A stretch of 64,000 bases of DNA from JAKQDH01 sp029558835 (GTDB lineage Bacteria; Planctomycetota; Phycisphaerae; UBA1845): positions 29,786 to 93,785 of the forward strand of contig DAOQSN010000021.1 in the NCBI GenBank assembly GCA_035356615.1, given 5' to 3'. Position 1 is the first letter of the stretch. Each line of letters begins with the position of its first letter. Under the pieces are notes generated by a model. That model saw only the letters and a list, made by a program, of their open reading frames with translations. It was not told the DNA's origin and searched no databases. A program made the position numbers and the translations under genes. This document shows positions 43,600 to 52,722 of the stretch, piece by piece.

Positions 43600-45111
43600 A
43601 TGGCGGCGAACCAGGACACCATGGCGATGCGGGGGGCCACGCTGGAAACGGCGGCGCCGGCGTGTGCGCCCACGGTGTCCTCCGCGCGCGGCGCGACGGC
43701 GCCGGGCGAGACGGCCGTCGGAGTGGTGGCTGAGACGCTGGCTCGGCTCCCGCGTCAACGCGCGGCCGCGGTGGCGTGTGCCCCCGGCCGACTGGAGATT
43801 CTGGGCGGCAGCGCCGAGTACACCGGCGGGTTGGTCCTGACCATGCCGGCCGGCGGGTGCGTCTGCGTCGCGACTGAGCGCCGCGACGACGGGCAACTGC
43901 GCCTGGTAGGTGCCCCTGCCGGAGGCGGCGCTGCGCGCGCGACGCACTGCTGGCCGCTCAGCGCCTTGTATCAGGCGGAGGGGGTGCCGCTCGAGGCCGA
44001 GCGCGCGGGTACGCTCCTGCCTGCCGACGGCGGGAACACGGTGTGCTGTGTGCTGGGCACGCTCATCGAGCTGGTGCGGGCGCGGGTTACTGAACATCTG
44101 GATCGCGGGCTGACGCTTGCGGTCGGTTCCGAGTTGGAGGGTCTGAGCGACGTCGGGGCACCGGGGGCGATGGCGGCGGCCGTGACGACCGCAGTCGCCG
44201 GCGCCTTTGGGCGCCGACCCGACCCCATGACGGCCGCCGCGGTGGCCGAACGCGTGGAGCGCGCATGGCTGCGGCGCGTCGGCGGGCCCGCGGAAGCGTT
44301 CACGGCGCTTGTCGGAGAGCCGGCGACGCTCATGCAGTTTCGCTGTCGGCCTCCGCAGGTCGCGGGCACCACGCACCTGCCCGATGACGTGCTGCTGGTC
44401 GGCCTGGATACGGGGAGCGCGGCGGCGGACGTCGAGTTGAAACAGCGCCGCGTGCGGACGGCTGCCTGCATGGGCGCTCACCTCATCGGACGCATCCTCG
44501 CTCACGGCGGCGGGCGCAGGCCCGCCAGCGACCATTGTCTCGCCCGGGTGTCCATCAACGACTATATCGAACACTACCGCAACCGCCTGCCGACGAAGCT
44601 GCCGGGCCGGGAGTTCCTTGAGCGCTTCGGCGAAACGGACGACGGCCTGACGCGGGTGGAACCCGATGTCATCTACAAGGTGCGCTCACGCACGGAACAC
44701 CACATCTATGAGAACGCCCGGGCCCACCAGTTTGTCGAGTGTCTGCGGCGGGCGATTCGACTGGACGACCCGGCCGCGCTGGCCCAGGCCGGCGAAGTCT
44801 TGTACGGCTCGCACTGGAGCTACGGGCAGCGCTGTGGGCTGGGGTCGGTGACGACCGACCGGCTCGTAACACTCCTGCGCCAGTATGGCGAGAATGCCGA
44901 CATCTACGGGGCCCGCATTTCCGGCCACGGCTGCGGAGGCGTGGTGGTCGTACTGCTGCGGACGACCGAGCGTGCCCAGGCGGCCCTGCGTGCCGCGCTG
45001 ACCGCCTTTGAGCGGAAGACCGGCCGCGCCCCGCGCGTGATTGGCGGCGCAACGACGGGCGGAGCGTTGCTGTCCGGCGTGACCGTGGTCGAACCGCCGG
45101 GACGAGGTTGA
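43600..45111 (+). CDS. GHMP-family sugar kinase, arabinokinase/galactokinase-like
   Basis: The 503-aa protein begins at the ATG at 43600; a GTG at 43570 in the same frame overlaps the previous stop. The sugar-binding block is ACAPGRLEILGGSAEYTGG, where galactokinase would have GRVNLIGEHxDY. The ATP loop region is SELEGLSDVGAPGAMAAAVT, a degenerate version of the GLSSSA motif. The C-terminal half matches plant L-arabinokinase more closely than GalK: SINDYIEHYRNRLPTKLPGR, HHIYENARAHQFVECLRRAI, HWSYGQRCGLGSVTTDRLVT and ISGHGCGGVVVVLLR. I infer phosphorylation of arabinose, galactose or a derivative. The altered ATP motif leaves activity open. Confidence 0.75.
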   Translation: MAANQDTMAMRGATLETAAPACAPTVSSARGATAPGETAVGVVAETLARLPRQRAAAVACAPGRLEILGGSAEYTGGLVLTMPAGGCVCVATERRDDGQLRLVGAPAGGGAARATHCWPLSALYQAEGVPLEAERAGTLLPADGGNTVCCVLGTLIELVRARVTEHLDRGLTLAVGSELEGLSDVGAPGAMAAAVTTAVAGAFGRRPDPMTAAAVAERVERAWLRRVGGPAEAFTALVGEPATLMQFRCRPPQVAGTTHLPDDVLLVGLDTGSAAADVELKQRRVRTAACMGAHLIGRILAHGGGRRPASDHCLARVSINDYIEHYRNRLPTKLPGREFLERFGETDDGLTRVEPDVIYKVRSRTEHHIYENARAHQFVECLRRAIRLDDPAALAQAGEVLYGSHWSYGQRCGLGSVTTDRLVTLLRQYGENADIYGARISGHGCGGVVVVLLRTTERAQAALRAALTAFERKTGRAPRVIGGATTGGALLSGVTVVEPPGRG

Positions 45112-45139
45112 CGGGGCTCGCCCTCCAGGCGGAACGACC

Positions 45140-45820
45140 ATGCAGGACAGGCCACGCGGCGCGATCTTCGACTTGGACGGCACGCTCTGCGACACGCTCG
45201 CGGACATCGCGGCGTCGGTGAACTTCGCACTGGCCCAGGCGGGTCGGCCGCCCGTGACGCCGGAGCAGGTCCGGCTGGCGGTCGGCGGCGGGATTACCGA
45301 GTCACTACGCCAGGTCAGCGACCCCGCTGTGGCTCCCGCCGAACGCGACCGCCTGGTATTGGCCTTGCTCGCGGGTTTCCGCGGTCACTACCATGCGCAC
45401 TGTCTTGACCATACGACTCTGTATTCCGGGTTGGAGCCGGTGCTCGACGAACTGACGCGGCGGGGGGTGCCGCTGGCCGTGCTGTCGAACAAGCCGGACG
45501 AGTTCACGCAGAGCATCTGTGCCGCCTTGTTGAAGCGTTGGCGCTTTATACATATCGAAGGTGAGCGCGCCGACCGCCCGCTGAAGCCCGACCCGGCGCG
45601 GGCCCTGGTCATTGCCCAGATGATGAAACGCCCCCCGCACGAAGTGTACTTCGTGGGCGACTCCGACACCGACATCGAGACCGGCCGGCGTGCGGGGATG
45701 ATCCCGGTCGCCTGCACCTGGGGCCTGCGCGAAGAGTCGGTCCTGCGTGCGGCCCACCCCGATCATCTCGTGTACACGCCGGGCGAGCTGCTGCGCCTAT
45801 GGCAGCAAGGCGGCACGTGA
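45140..45820 (+). CDS. HAD-superfamily phosphatase, phosphoglycolate-phosphatase-like
   Basis: The 226-aa protein has all HAD motifs: I in AIFDLDGTLCDT, II in AVLSNKPDEF, III Lys in RPLKPDPARA, and IV in YFVGDSDTDIETGRRAG. A small alpha-helical cap of the phosphoglycolate phosphatase type follows motif I. The preceding gene is a GHMP sugar kinase with 28 bases between, so a sugar-phosphate substrate fits. Phosphoglycolate salvage is the alternative. The gene is convergent with the ParA-like gene 11 bases further on. Confidence 0.88.
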   Translation: MQDRPRGAIFDLDGTLCDTLADIAASVNFALAQAGRPPVTPEQVRLAVGGGITESLRQVSDPAVAPAERDRLVLALLAGFRGHYHAHCLDHTTLYSGLEPVLDELTRRGVPLAVLSNKPDEFTQSICAALLKRWRFIHIEGERADRPLKPDPARALVIAQMMKRPPHEVYFVGDSDTDIETGRRAGMIPVACTWGLREESVLRAAHPDHLVYTPGELLRLWQQGGT

Positions 45821-45831
45821 CGACGCAGCGT

Positions 45832-46827
45832 TCACGGTGTCTTGATGTGGGTACGCTCGGCAATGGTGCGTGCCACGGTGAGGAAGTCACTGTACGCACT
45901 CTTCACGGCGTTGCCGTGCGCCCCAAGAGCGCCGTCAGCCGGTTTGAGAAAGAACATCGGCTTGCGTGCCTCCTGCGCCAGGGGCATCAGGCTGCGGTAG
46001 TCTTTGAGTCTCGTGATGCAGTTCGGATCGGTTTCTACCGATGAAGCCGCCTCACCCGGATGGTCGAGTACGCACTCCTGATACACCTCAGGTATGCGAG
46101 CAATCCAGCGGTTAAACGCTGCCACTGGTCGATCCAGGCGGATGGAATGCCGCAGGACCAGGTACCCGACGGGTTGGATGGAGCCGGGGGGAAGTGAGAG
46201 ATCCGCGGCCGGGTTCTTCTGCATGCGTTCCTGCCACTCCCCGCGCCAGGTGCGCAAGGCGGGGCCAAGATTGCGCAGACCCTGCAAGGAGAACAGATCA
46301 GGGCCGAGCGGAATCACGACGAAGTTGCAAGCGATCAAGGCGGCGCGATTAATCGCGCCGAGATTGGGGCCCAGGTCGATCAACACCATGTCCGCCTGGT
46401 GGTCTTGGGCACCATCTTGCAGAATGCGCCAGAATGCCGACGTGACGCGGAAAGCGCGTTCATCGCGGTCCATGCACTTCGGCCAAGCCTCCGAGAGCTG
46501 GTCTTCGAAGGTGGAGAGGGCCATGTCGCCTACGATGAGTGCCAGCCGGTCGTTGATCTGCTCCAGTTTCGGAAGAGCTACGTCGCCGATGCCCCTCTTG
46601 AGCGGTTGCAGACAGCCGAAGATCGTCTCCGGACGCCGCTCCCGCGTGAAGAGAGTGTCCAGGCGGTCGTCATCGAGAAACGCAGACGTGAGATTGCCCT
46701 GTGGGTCGAGATCGGCGGTCAGCACGCGCAGCCCCCGGTCCGCATACATCCACGAAAGATGGTACACCAGCGAGGTCTTCCCCACGCTACCTTTGTTGTT
46801 GAAGAACGCAATGACCGGGGTGCTCAT
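45832..46827 (-). CDS. ParA/MinD-family ATPase
   Basis: The 331-aa protein has the deviant Walker A NKGSVGKTSLVYHL with both lysines, the switch I-type DLDPQGNLTSAFL and Walker B MVLIDLGPNLGAINRAAL. It resembles ParA of plasmid or chromosomal partition and stand-alone Soj-like proteins, but there is no ParB or parS nearby. The start overlaps the stop of the AlbA_2-type gene by 4 bases, so the two are translated as a unit. Base composition is a little lower in GC than the neighbours, as if acquired. I infer an ATP-driven protein that positions or switches its partner. Confidence 0.85.
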   Translation of the reverse strand: MSTPVIAFFNNKGSVGKTSLVYHLSWMYADRGLRVLTADLDPQGNLTSAFLDDDRLDTLFTRERRPETIFGCLQPLKRGIGDVALPKLEQINDRLALIVGDMALSTFEDQLSEAWPKCMDRDERAFRVTSAFWRILQDGAQDHQADMVLIDLGPNLGAINRAALIACNFVVIPLGPDLFSLQGLRNLGPALRTWRGEWQERMQKNPAADLSLPPGSIQPVGYLVLRHSIRLDRPVAAFNRWIARIPEVYQECVLDHPGEAASSVETDPNCITRLKDYRSLMPLAQEARKPMFFLKPADGALGAHGNAVKSAYSDFLTVARTIAERTHIKTP

Positions 46828-48017
46828 CGGCGTCTCCTCAGTATCACGCTGACGTAGGCGTCCTCAACGATGAACTCCGGCGGGGGATTGTCGTTCTTCT
46901 CCATCTCGCGGCGGGCGTAGGCGATACCGACACCGAAGCGCTGCACGTACCCCAGGTTCCGCAGGGCTTCGGCCAAGTGCGGATTGCGATAGTCGGTTAT
47001 ACCCGGCGCACCGAAGTTTGCGCGGGTGACTTGTCCGAAGGGACCGCCCGGGTTGTGCACCTCGACCCGATCACTGAACCAGGTGATGCGTACCGGGGCG
47101 TTACTCGTTTCGTAGCTGCGATGCATGACGGCATTGCGCACCATCTGCTGAAGGGAGACGATCGGGTAGTCAGGCGTGCGGACCTCCACCGACTTCGAGG
47201 CGATGTCGGTTGCCGCAGAGATGTTTGCCTTCAGCAGCCCATCCGTGCGGGTAAGCAACTCGGCAAGAGGACCGTGAATGGAGGTCTGCGACTTGATCGG
47301 ATCCGTCAGCTCGGTGCCGTCCAGGCGCAGAAACTGGATGTACGCGCCGGGAATGAAGTCGCTCGGCGACTTCCCGACGACCAGCAGGCCCAGCACTGTC
47401 GGACAGGGTGGAGCATCGGTCGTAGTGAACCGCGTGGCCAGCAGTTGATGCTCAAGCGAGCGATCGTTTTGTGCCAGCACCGCAGGCGCTAGCGTGGCCG
47501 GCAGGTACTCTCGCTGGAAAACGTTGGTGTCGAGATCGTCCAGGGTCGCCGAGTGCACCGGGTGCAGGTCGAGAAGGAGATCTCTTGCTCGGCGCTTCTC
47601 GGCCAGGCGACGTTCCTCGTCCGCGGAGGCAATCGCACGCCGCGGGCCGACGCGAATCCACGTGGTGCCCTTGAAACGCACGGGCGGCGCGTCCGACGGT
47701 TGCACGATGATTACCGCCAGTTCGCACCCGCGGATCGTTCGCTTCTGTACGAGCATCGTCGGGATCGGCACGATGTTCCCGTCCGAACGCATGTCGGCGA
47801 GAGTGCGCAACAAGCGATCCGTGATAGACAGGTTGACGCACGCACCACGATCGTCGGCGCCGATGAAGATGATCCCTGGTTGTCGGTGGTCGGGCAGGTC
47901 ATTCGCAAAGGCGCACACCGCCTGGCGGATCTTCTCGCCATCGGTTGCGGACTCCTTGCGCTCCGTCCTGTCCGACTCGAGATCGGCAAGCAAGCGTTCG
48001 AGTTCGGCGTCGTCCAT
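46824..48017 (-). CDS. AlbA_2 (Schlafen-like) and HATPase_c_4 protein partnered with ParA
   Basis: The 397-aa protein starts at the ATG at 48017. The N-terminal half is an AlbA_2/Schlafen-type putative nucleic-acid-binding domain: ESDRTERKESATDGEKIRQA, FANDLPDHRQPGIIFIGADD and KGTTWIRVGPRRAIASADEE. The C-terminal half is an HATPase_c_4-type fold with QQMVRNAVMHRSYETSNAPV, ITWFSDRVEVHNPGGPFGQV and RNPHLAEALRNLGYVQRFGV. This arrangement is common in RecG-like/Divergent-AAA proteins of unknown function, many of which lie in genomic islands. The frame can extend upstream to 48167, but without a plausible RBS. Its pairing with a ParA ATPase makes a two-gene system. Confidence 0.78.
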   Translation of the reverse strand: MDDAELERLLADLESDRTERKESATDGEKIRQAVCAFANDLPDHRQPGIIFIGADDRGACVNLSITDRLLRTLADMRSDGNIVPIPTMLVQKRTIRGCELAVIIVQPSDAPPVRFKGTTWIRVGPRRAIASADEERRLAEKRRARDLLLDLHPVHSATLDDLDTNVFQREYLPATLAPAVLAQNDRSLEHQLLATRFTTTDAPPCPTVLGLLVVGKSPSDFIPGAYIQFLRLDGTELTDPIKSQTSIHGPLAELLTRTDGLLKANISAATDIASKSVEVRTPDYPIVSLQQMVRNAVMHRSYETSNAPVRITWFSDRVEVHNPGGPFGQVTRANFGAPGITDYRNPHLAEALRNLGYVQRFGVGIAYARREMEKNDNPPPEFIVEDAYVSVILRRRR

Positions 48018-48163
48018 GAGCTGCGTGTTCTCCGTCGCGCCGCCCTGAGGGTTGTCCCGCCGTCGGTCGAGCTTGAATGCTCCATTGCCGCGGCGGCGTC
48101 TTCGCCGATCTTCGACCACAGGGGGGCCTGCGGCAAGCCTCCCAGCGGTCGTGGTCCCCGTCG

Positions 48164-48472
48164 TCAACCGAGCCCATCCAGGTGCCGTTGCAGGTCGTCC
48201 GCGGCATGGTGGTTGTTGACGCTGCGGGCGGCCGCGATGCCTGCCGACAGCGCGGCGCGGGCTTCGTCCTTGCGCCGGAGCTTCAGCAATGCCTGGCTCT
48301 TGAGTTGGTAAGCAGCAATGTACTTCTCGTCCAACTCCAGAACCCGGGCCAAGCTGGCAAGAGCGTCATCCAACGCCCCTTCCTTCATCAACTCCACGGC
48401 CAGCGCGTAGTGCAGGAACGGATCCTGAGGCTGTTGCTGAAGCATCTGCTCCAGGCGAGCCCGCCGCGACAT
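48164..48472 (-). CDS. Small TPR protein
   Basis: The 102-aa protein starts at the ATG at 48472 with GAGGAGATC 9 nt upstream: MSRRARLEQMLQQQPQDPFL. Two to three TPR helices pairs follow (YALAVELMKEGALDDALASL, YIAAYQLKSQALLKLRRKDE) with an AARSVNNHHAADDLQRHL end. No signal peptide is present. It lies 147 bases upstream of the AlbA_2 start on the same strand, so it may belong to that operon or simply precede it. Related proteins of about this size are widespread in planctomycetes, with no known role. Confidence 0.75.
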   Translation of the reverse strand: MSRRARLEQMLQQQPQDPFLHYALAVELMKEGALDDALASLARVLELDEKYIAAYQLKSQALLKLRRKDEARAALSAGIAAARSVNNHHAADDLQRHLDGLG

Positions 48473-48780
48473 GGGTGCGATCTCCTCGGGCTTCCGGTTC
48501 CGCGGATCAGCCGCCGCCGGCGCCGCTCGGCCGGGCTCGAAACTGCTCACCGCCGAGGACGCCGCACGTTCGTCCGCACGCGTTGCCAGTGTAGGCAGGG
48601 CAGACCCCGGTGGTCAATCAGCAGGACGCGTCAGCAGGAACGGTCATCGGTTTGTAACCCACGGACCGATATCGAGGAGGGTATAATCAACCGGGAGCCC
48701 ACTCCCACGGCTGCGGGGTAGTCAGGGCAACCCGGCGCGGCGCTAGCAGGTATTCTTTCCCTGATTCCGGGGTGACGGTG
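48473..48780. other. Divergent intergenic region
   Basis: These 308 bases lie between the TPR gene (minus) and the coiled-coil gene (plus). They hold a TATAAT at 48682-48687 on the plus strand without a good -35. Nothing else is evident. Confidence 0.45.
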
Positions 48781-49539
48781 ATGGGCCAGCAGCGGCTGTG
48801 GTCGAGGATCGGGCGCTGGTTTTCCGGCGAAAGCAAGGGGGGCAACGGGCACCACCCCGGCGAGGTGGACGCGGCCACCGGGCTGATAGGCTGCGCGGCG
48901 CAAGAAGCGCGCGACTTCGGGACAGTCGAGGCGGCAACGCCGGCTGCACTCTGCCCAACCCACCGGGTGCCCAACCGCGAGCGGCTTCTTGAGCGGCTCG
49001 AGGAGGGGTACGAGCGCGTGAGTCGGCTGGTGGAGTCGATCCAGACCCACGTCCAGACTCAGGATCAGCGGAGTGCGGAGGCTCTACGGACCCTTGCATC
49101 GCTAGGGCAGAGCCTGGAGCACCTGCCGACGGCAACTGCGGCCCAGAATGACTCGCTGGCACAAATCACGCAGCTCTTGGAGACGCAAGCGGCACGGTCC
49201 AAGCGCCTGGATGAGCATCTGGCCCAGTGGCCCCGGCTGGCGGACGCTCAGCGCGAAACGATGGCCTCGGTGGGGCGGCAGCTTGACTTGAACCGCCAAG
49301 CCGGCGAGCAGGTGGCGGCTTCGCTGGACCGCCTCGGCGAGGCCATGAGGACGTTGGGGGGGACGACTGCCCGTGCGGCGGAGACGATTCGGGAGCTGGA
49401 GTCGCACGCGGCCGAGCGCGAGCAACGGCTCGCCCTGGCACTTCGGGAACGCACGAGCCGACTGGCCTGGTTCGTAGGCGGCGTGACGGCTCTGGCACTG
49501 GCGGGGCTGATTACGGCGTTGGTAGCACTTCTGGGGTGA
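48781..49539 (+). CDS. Coiled-coil, C-terminally membrane-anchored protein
   Basis: The 252-aa protein from the ATG at 48781 (GTG at 48772 also possible) has a charged N-terminal 60 residues and a long coiled coil. The coiled coil covers about residues 60-220 and is rich in Leu/Ala/Glu/Arg heptads (LLERLEEGYERVSRLVESIQ). One C-terminal transmembrane helix follows (LAWFVGGVTALALAGLITAL). Most of the protein is therefore cytoplasmic with a tail anchor. I do not recognise the family. The shape suits a scaffold or localisation factor. PilT lies downstream on the same strand, which could point to pilus or polarity functions, but nothing in the sequence shows this directly. Confidence 0.6.
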   Translation: MGQQRLWSRIGRWFSGESKGGNGHHPGEVDAATGLIGCAAQEARDFGTVEAATPAALCPTHRVPNRERLLERLEEGYERVSRLVESIQTHVQTQDQRSAEALRTLASLGQSLEHLPTATAAQNDSLAQITQLLETQAARSKRLDEHLAQWPRLADAQRETMASVGRQLDLNRQAGEQVAASLDRLGEAMRTLGGTTARAAETIRELESHAAEREQRLALALRERTSRLAWFVGGVTALALAGLITALVALLG

Positions 49540-49561
49540 GGACGGGGTATCCACCGCCCCT

Positions 49562-49611
49562 GGGATTGTCGATTGTCGATTGACGGCTGTCGATTGACGA
49601 CTGTCGATTGG
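49562..49611. repeat. Short tandem GATTGTCGATTGTCGATTGA-type repeat
   Basis: Seven or so units of ATTGTCG, ATTGACGG and CTGTCGATTGACGA type in tandem, between the coiled-coil gene and pilT. Confidence 0.8.
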
Positions 49612-49762
49612 TGGCGGCGCTGAGCCGTCCGGCGGCTGGCCAACTCCCCGATGGGCGCGGTACAATGGTCGTCGGTCATCGGGGCGTGGCCCCGCCGGAC
49701 GGTGCCTGCGCCCCGATCGGCTGGTGAACGGGCCAAAACCCACCTGCACGAGGACGATCACC

Positions 49763-50914
49763 GTGAGCGAACAACCCAAGTTGCAGCCGCCCAAGGAGGC
49801 GATGGAGAGGCTCCTGAATGCGATGAGCCACATGAAGGCGTCGGACCTGCACCTGAAGGTGGGGTATCCGCCGTACTATCGCATCGCGGGGCACCTGCGC
49901 AAGGTGGACATGCCGCCCCTGCCCAACAGCGCGTACGTGGAGGCGATGATCGAGGACCTGGTGCCCCCCGCGCGGCGGCATGAGTACGAGGAGCGGGGTG
50001 ACCTGGACTTCAGTGCCCGCGGCCCCTCCGCCGACCGTTTCCGCATCAACATCTTCCGCTCCATGTGCGAGATGCACTCGGCCATCCGTCGCGTGCAGAG
50101 CGAAATCCCCACCTTCGAGGAACTGACGCTGCCGGAAGTCTACCGCAAGACCATCATGCAGAGCCTCGAGGGGCTCATTCTGGTCAGCGGGGTAACCGGC
50201 AGCGGCAAGAGCAGCACGCTGGCGGCCATGTTGGAGTACGTCAATCAGAATCGGTCCCTGCACATCATCACGATTGAGGACCCCGTCGAGTACGTGTACC
50301 GGCCGAAGAAGTCGATCATCTCGCAGCGCGAGATCGGCATTGACATTCCCACGTATGGGGAGGCGTTGCGCTACGTGGTGCGGCAGGACCCGGACTGCAT
50401 CTTCATCGGCGAGATGCGTGACCGCGACACAATGCTGGCGGCCCTGCAATCGGCGGAGACCGGGCACCTGGTGCTGGGGTCGATCCACTGCAGCGACGCC
50501 CAGCAGACGTTCTCGCGCATTCTGGAGTTCTTCCCGCGGCAGGACCATGCGTTCATCCGGTCCTCCCTGGCCAACAGCCTCAGTGCCATCATGTGTCAGA
50601 AGCTGCTACCGGGGATTGCGGAGGGAACGCGGTTTCCGGCCACGGAGGTGCTGCTCAACAACTCGATCGTGAAAGACAAGATCATCCACGAAGAAGACGA
50701 GGACATGCCCGCGATCATCAACCAGTGTCATGAGGAGGGGATGCGGTCCTTCACGCATTCGCTGTGCGAGCTGGTGCAAACGGAGAAGATCCACTACGAC
50801 ACGGCCATGGATTACGCCCCGAGCCGCGAGGCGCTGGCCTCTTCGGTAAAGGGGATCAAGACGGCCGCCCAGACGCTGGTGGGGCGGGTGCGCGCGCCGC
50901 GGTCGTCCTCCTGA
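49763..50914 (+). CDS. pilT: Type IV pilus retraction ATPase PilT
   Basis: PilT powers pilus retraction for twitching motility. The GTG at 49763 has GAGG 9 nt upstream and gives 383 aa, VSEQPKLQPPKEAMERLLNA. The ATPase core has Walker A GVTGSGKSSTLAAM, the Asp box IITIEDPVEYVY, Walker B CIFIGEMRD and the His box HLVLGSIHCSDAQQTFSRIL. Residues 1-110 form the N-terminal PAS-like domain (ASDLHLKVGYPPYYRIAGHL). The C-terminus reaches the usual length. No other pilus gene is in the window. PilT can also work without other linked genes. Confidence 0.95.
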   Translation: MSEQPKLQPPKEAMERLLNAMSHMKASDLHLKVGYPPYYRIAGHLRKVDMPPLPNSAYVEAMIEDLVPPARRHEYEERGDLDFSARGPSADRFRINIFRSMCEMHSAIRRVQSEIPTFEELTLPEVYRKTIMQSLEGLILVSGVTGSGKSSTLAAMLEYVNQNRSLHIITIEDPVEYVYRPKKSIISQREIGIDIPTYGEALRYVVRQDPDCIFIGEMRDRDTMLAALQSAETGHLVLGSIHCSDAQQTFSRILEFFPRQDHAFIRSSLANSLSAIMCQKLLPGIAEGTRFPATEVLLNNSIVKDKIIHEEDEDMPAIINQCHEEGMRSFTHSLCELVQTEKIHYDTAMDYAPSREALASSVKGIKTAAQTLVGRVRAPRSSS

Positions 50915-51114
50915 CGAGCCACCCCAGAAGAGCGGCGGGCCGGGTGAGGCGATGCGGACGCCCTGCGCCGCCCGGTTGCCCGGCTGAGTTCTGTGCCGCG
51001 AGTGGGTGGCGCTGGCATCGTGCCCGGAGTGGGTGTCCCAGCGGCCTGCGCCGCGGCCGCGGGGAGAGCCGTTCCCCACCCGTCAAACGGTCTGGCGGAG
51101 AGCACGCCAAACAA

Positions 51115-51141
51115 GAACCCCTCCCGGGGCGGGAGGGGTTC
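51115..51141 (-). terminator. Rho-independent-type terminator after the flagellin gene
   Basis: GAACCCCTCCC (51115-51125) pairs with GGGAGGGGTTC (51131-51141) with a 5-nt loop. On the minus strand it is followed by TTGTTTGG, about 80 bases past the flagellin stop. It also lies past pilT on the other strand, so it may serve both. Confidence 0.65.
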
Positions 51142-51219
51142 GGGGAAGATCAGGTTTTTAACGTTGCTTCTGCGCCTGGGTTTCTGTCGTCCCGGGCAGG
51201 ACGGCCGGGGCCTTGAGCA

Positions 51220-52722
51220 TTAACCACCCAGCAGGGCCAGGACGTTCTGCGGTTTCGTGTTGGCGATCTGGAGGACCGCCGTCGAGGAGTTCACCAGGAT
51301 CTGCGCCCGCGTCAGGTTCGAGGTTTCGGAGGCGAAGTCGGCGTCGCGGATGGCGCTTTCGGCGGCCGTGACGTTCTCGCGGGCCACGCTGAGCGAGTTG
51401 ATCGTCGTGGACAGGGTATTCTTCTGGAACGCGCCGACGCGACCGCGAAGGCTGGCCACCTGGCTGATGGCCTCGCGGACAATGCGCTGGGCCGTCGTGT
51501 AGTTTCTGCTCGCCAGGCTGTTGGTCAGACCGGAGCCCAGGGAGGAGATGTATCCGACGCCGCTGTGTCCCAGTTGCCCGGTGGAGACTTCCTGGATGCC
51601 GATGGTCTCCATGCCCGCCAGGCCGACGTCGGGCGAGATGGAGAACAGGGCGCCGCCACCCGTAATCTCAAAGCTGGTGGAGCCGCCGTTGGTGCTGCCG
51701 AACGACGCGTCGAGTACCAGGTCGACCGAGAGCGAGTTCGAACGTACCGAGACGTCAAGCCCGCTGACGGTGGCGTTGGTACCGTTGACCGTGATGGTAC
51801 CGTCCGTGCCGTAGTCGATTACGTCGGTGCCCCCGGGCATGGAGAAGGCGGCAGCGTTCTCCAGGATCGCCACGGAGACGAAGGCGTTGGAGCCATACTC
51901 CGTGCTGGACATAATCAGGTTGGACGGCGAGGCCGCCGTGCCCGCGCCGGAGACCACCGCGGAGACGCCCGTCAGGTCCTTGGAGGCATTGATGGCCGTG
52001 GCGATCTCGGCGTGCGAGGTGCCGGAGGCGAACGACAGGATTTCCGAACCGTGCTTGCCGCGGACCTGAATCGTCAGGGTGTTGCTGATCGTGCCGTCGG
52101 CGACGCCGGTTCCGTCGGTGCCGGTGCCCGCCGCACTGATGAAGGCGAAATCCGACCCGGTAACCACGTTAACGGTGACCTGACGATAGGCGCCGCTGGT
52201 GGTGGGGATCTTGGCGGCGTTGATCTTGACCTTCTCCAGGTGGCTGACGCTGGCGCCAGTGGGCTCGTTGATGTTGATCCCGGAGGTGTTGAAGTCCAGC
52301 GTGCCGTTGAGCAGCTTCTTGTCACCGAAGGCGGTGGCGTTGGCCAGGCGGTCGATGGACTGGAGAATGGCGTCAATCTGGAGTTGATTGGCGGCAATCT
52401 CGTCCTCGGTGAGGCCGGCCTCGTTCGCGGTGCGATCGATGAGGCCTTCGATCTCCAGCAGCAGCGAGCTGATTTCCTGCAAGCCGCCCTCGGCGATGTT
52501 CACGACGGTGTCCGCCCGGGTGGCGTTGTCGATCGCCTGGGTGATGGCGGTCATGCGCGAGCGCAGCGTCTCCGAGGCGATCAGGCCGGCCGGGTCGTCC
52601 TTGCCGGTGTTGATGCGCAGGCCGGTGCTGAGCCGCTGGAGCGCCGTGTCCATCGCGGAGTAGTTGGCGTTCAGGTTGCGGCGGGCAATCAGGGACTCAA
52701 CGTTGGTGTTGATGCGAGTCAT
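51220..52722 (-). CDS. fliC: Flagellin
   Basis: The protein starts at the ATG at 52722 with GGAG 5 nt upstream, as MTRINTNVESLIARRNLNAN; an ATG-less extension to 52746 is not needed. The 500-aa protein has conserved N-terminal D0/D1 (NATRADTVVNIAEGGLQEIS, LQIDAILQSIDRLANATAFG) and C-terminal D1/D0 (RGRVGAFQKNTLSTTINSLS, NSSTAVLQIANTKPQNVLAL). A variable Ser/Thr/Gly-rich middle of about 280 residues lies between (FISAAGTGTDGTGVADGTIS). It is a lone gene here, without flagellar hook, basal-body or chaperone genes. It is read divergently from a sigma28-like site, followed by a strong terminator. Confidence 0.95.
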   Translation of the reverse strand: MTRINTNVESLIARRNLNANYSAMDTALQRLSTGLRINTGKDDPAGLIASETLRSRMTAITQAIDNATRADTVVNIAEGGLQEISSLLLEIEGLIDRTANEAGLTEDEIAANQLQIDAILQSIDRLANATAFGDKKLLNGTLDFNTSGININEPTGASVSHLEKVKINAAKIPTTSGAYRQVTVNVVTGSDFAFISAAGTGTDGTGVADGTISNTLTIQVRGKHGSEILSFASGTSHAEIATAINASKDLTGVSAVVSGAGTAASPSNLIMSSTEYGSNAFVSVAILENAAAFSMPGGTDVIDYGTDGTITVNGTNATVSGLDVSVRSNSLSVDLVLDASFGSTNGGSTSFEITGGGALFSISPDVGLAGMETIGIQEVSTGQLGHSGVGYISSLGSGLTNSLASRNYTTAQRIVREAISQVASLRGRVGAFQKNTLSTTINSLSVARENVTAAESAIRDADFASETSNLTRAQILVNSSTAVLQIANTKPQNVLALLGG

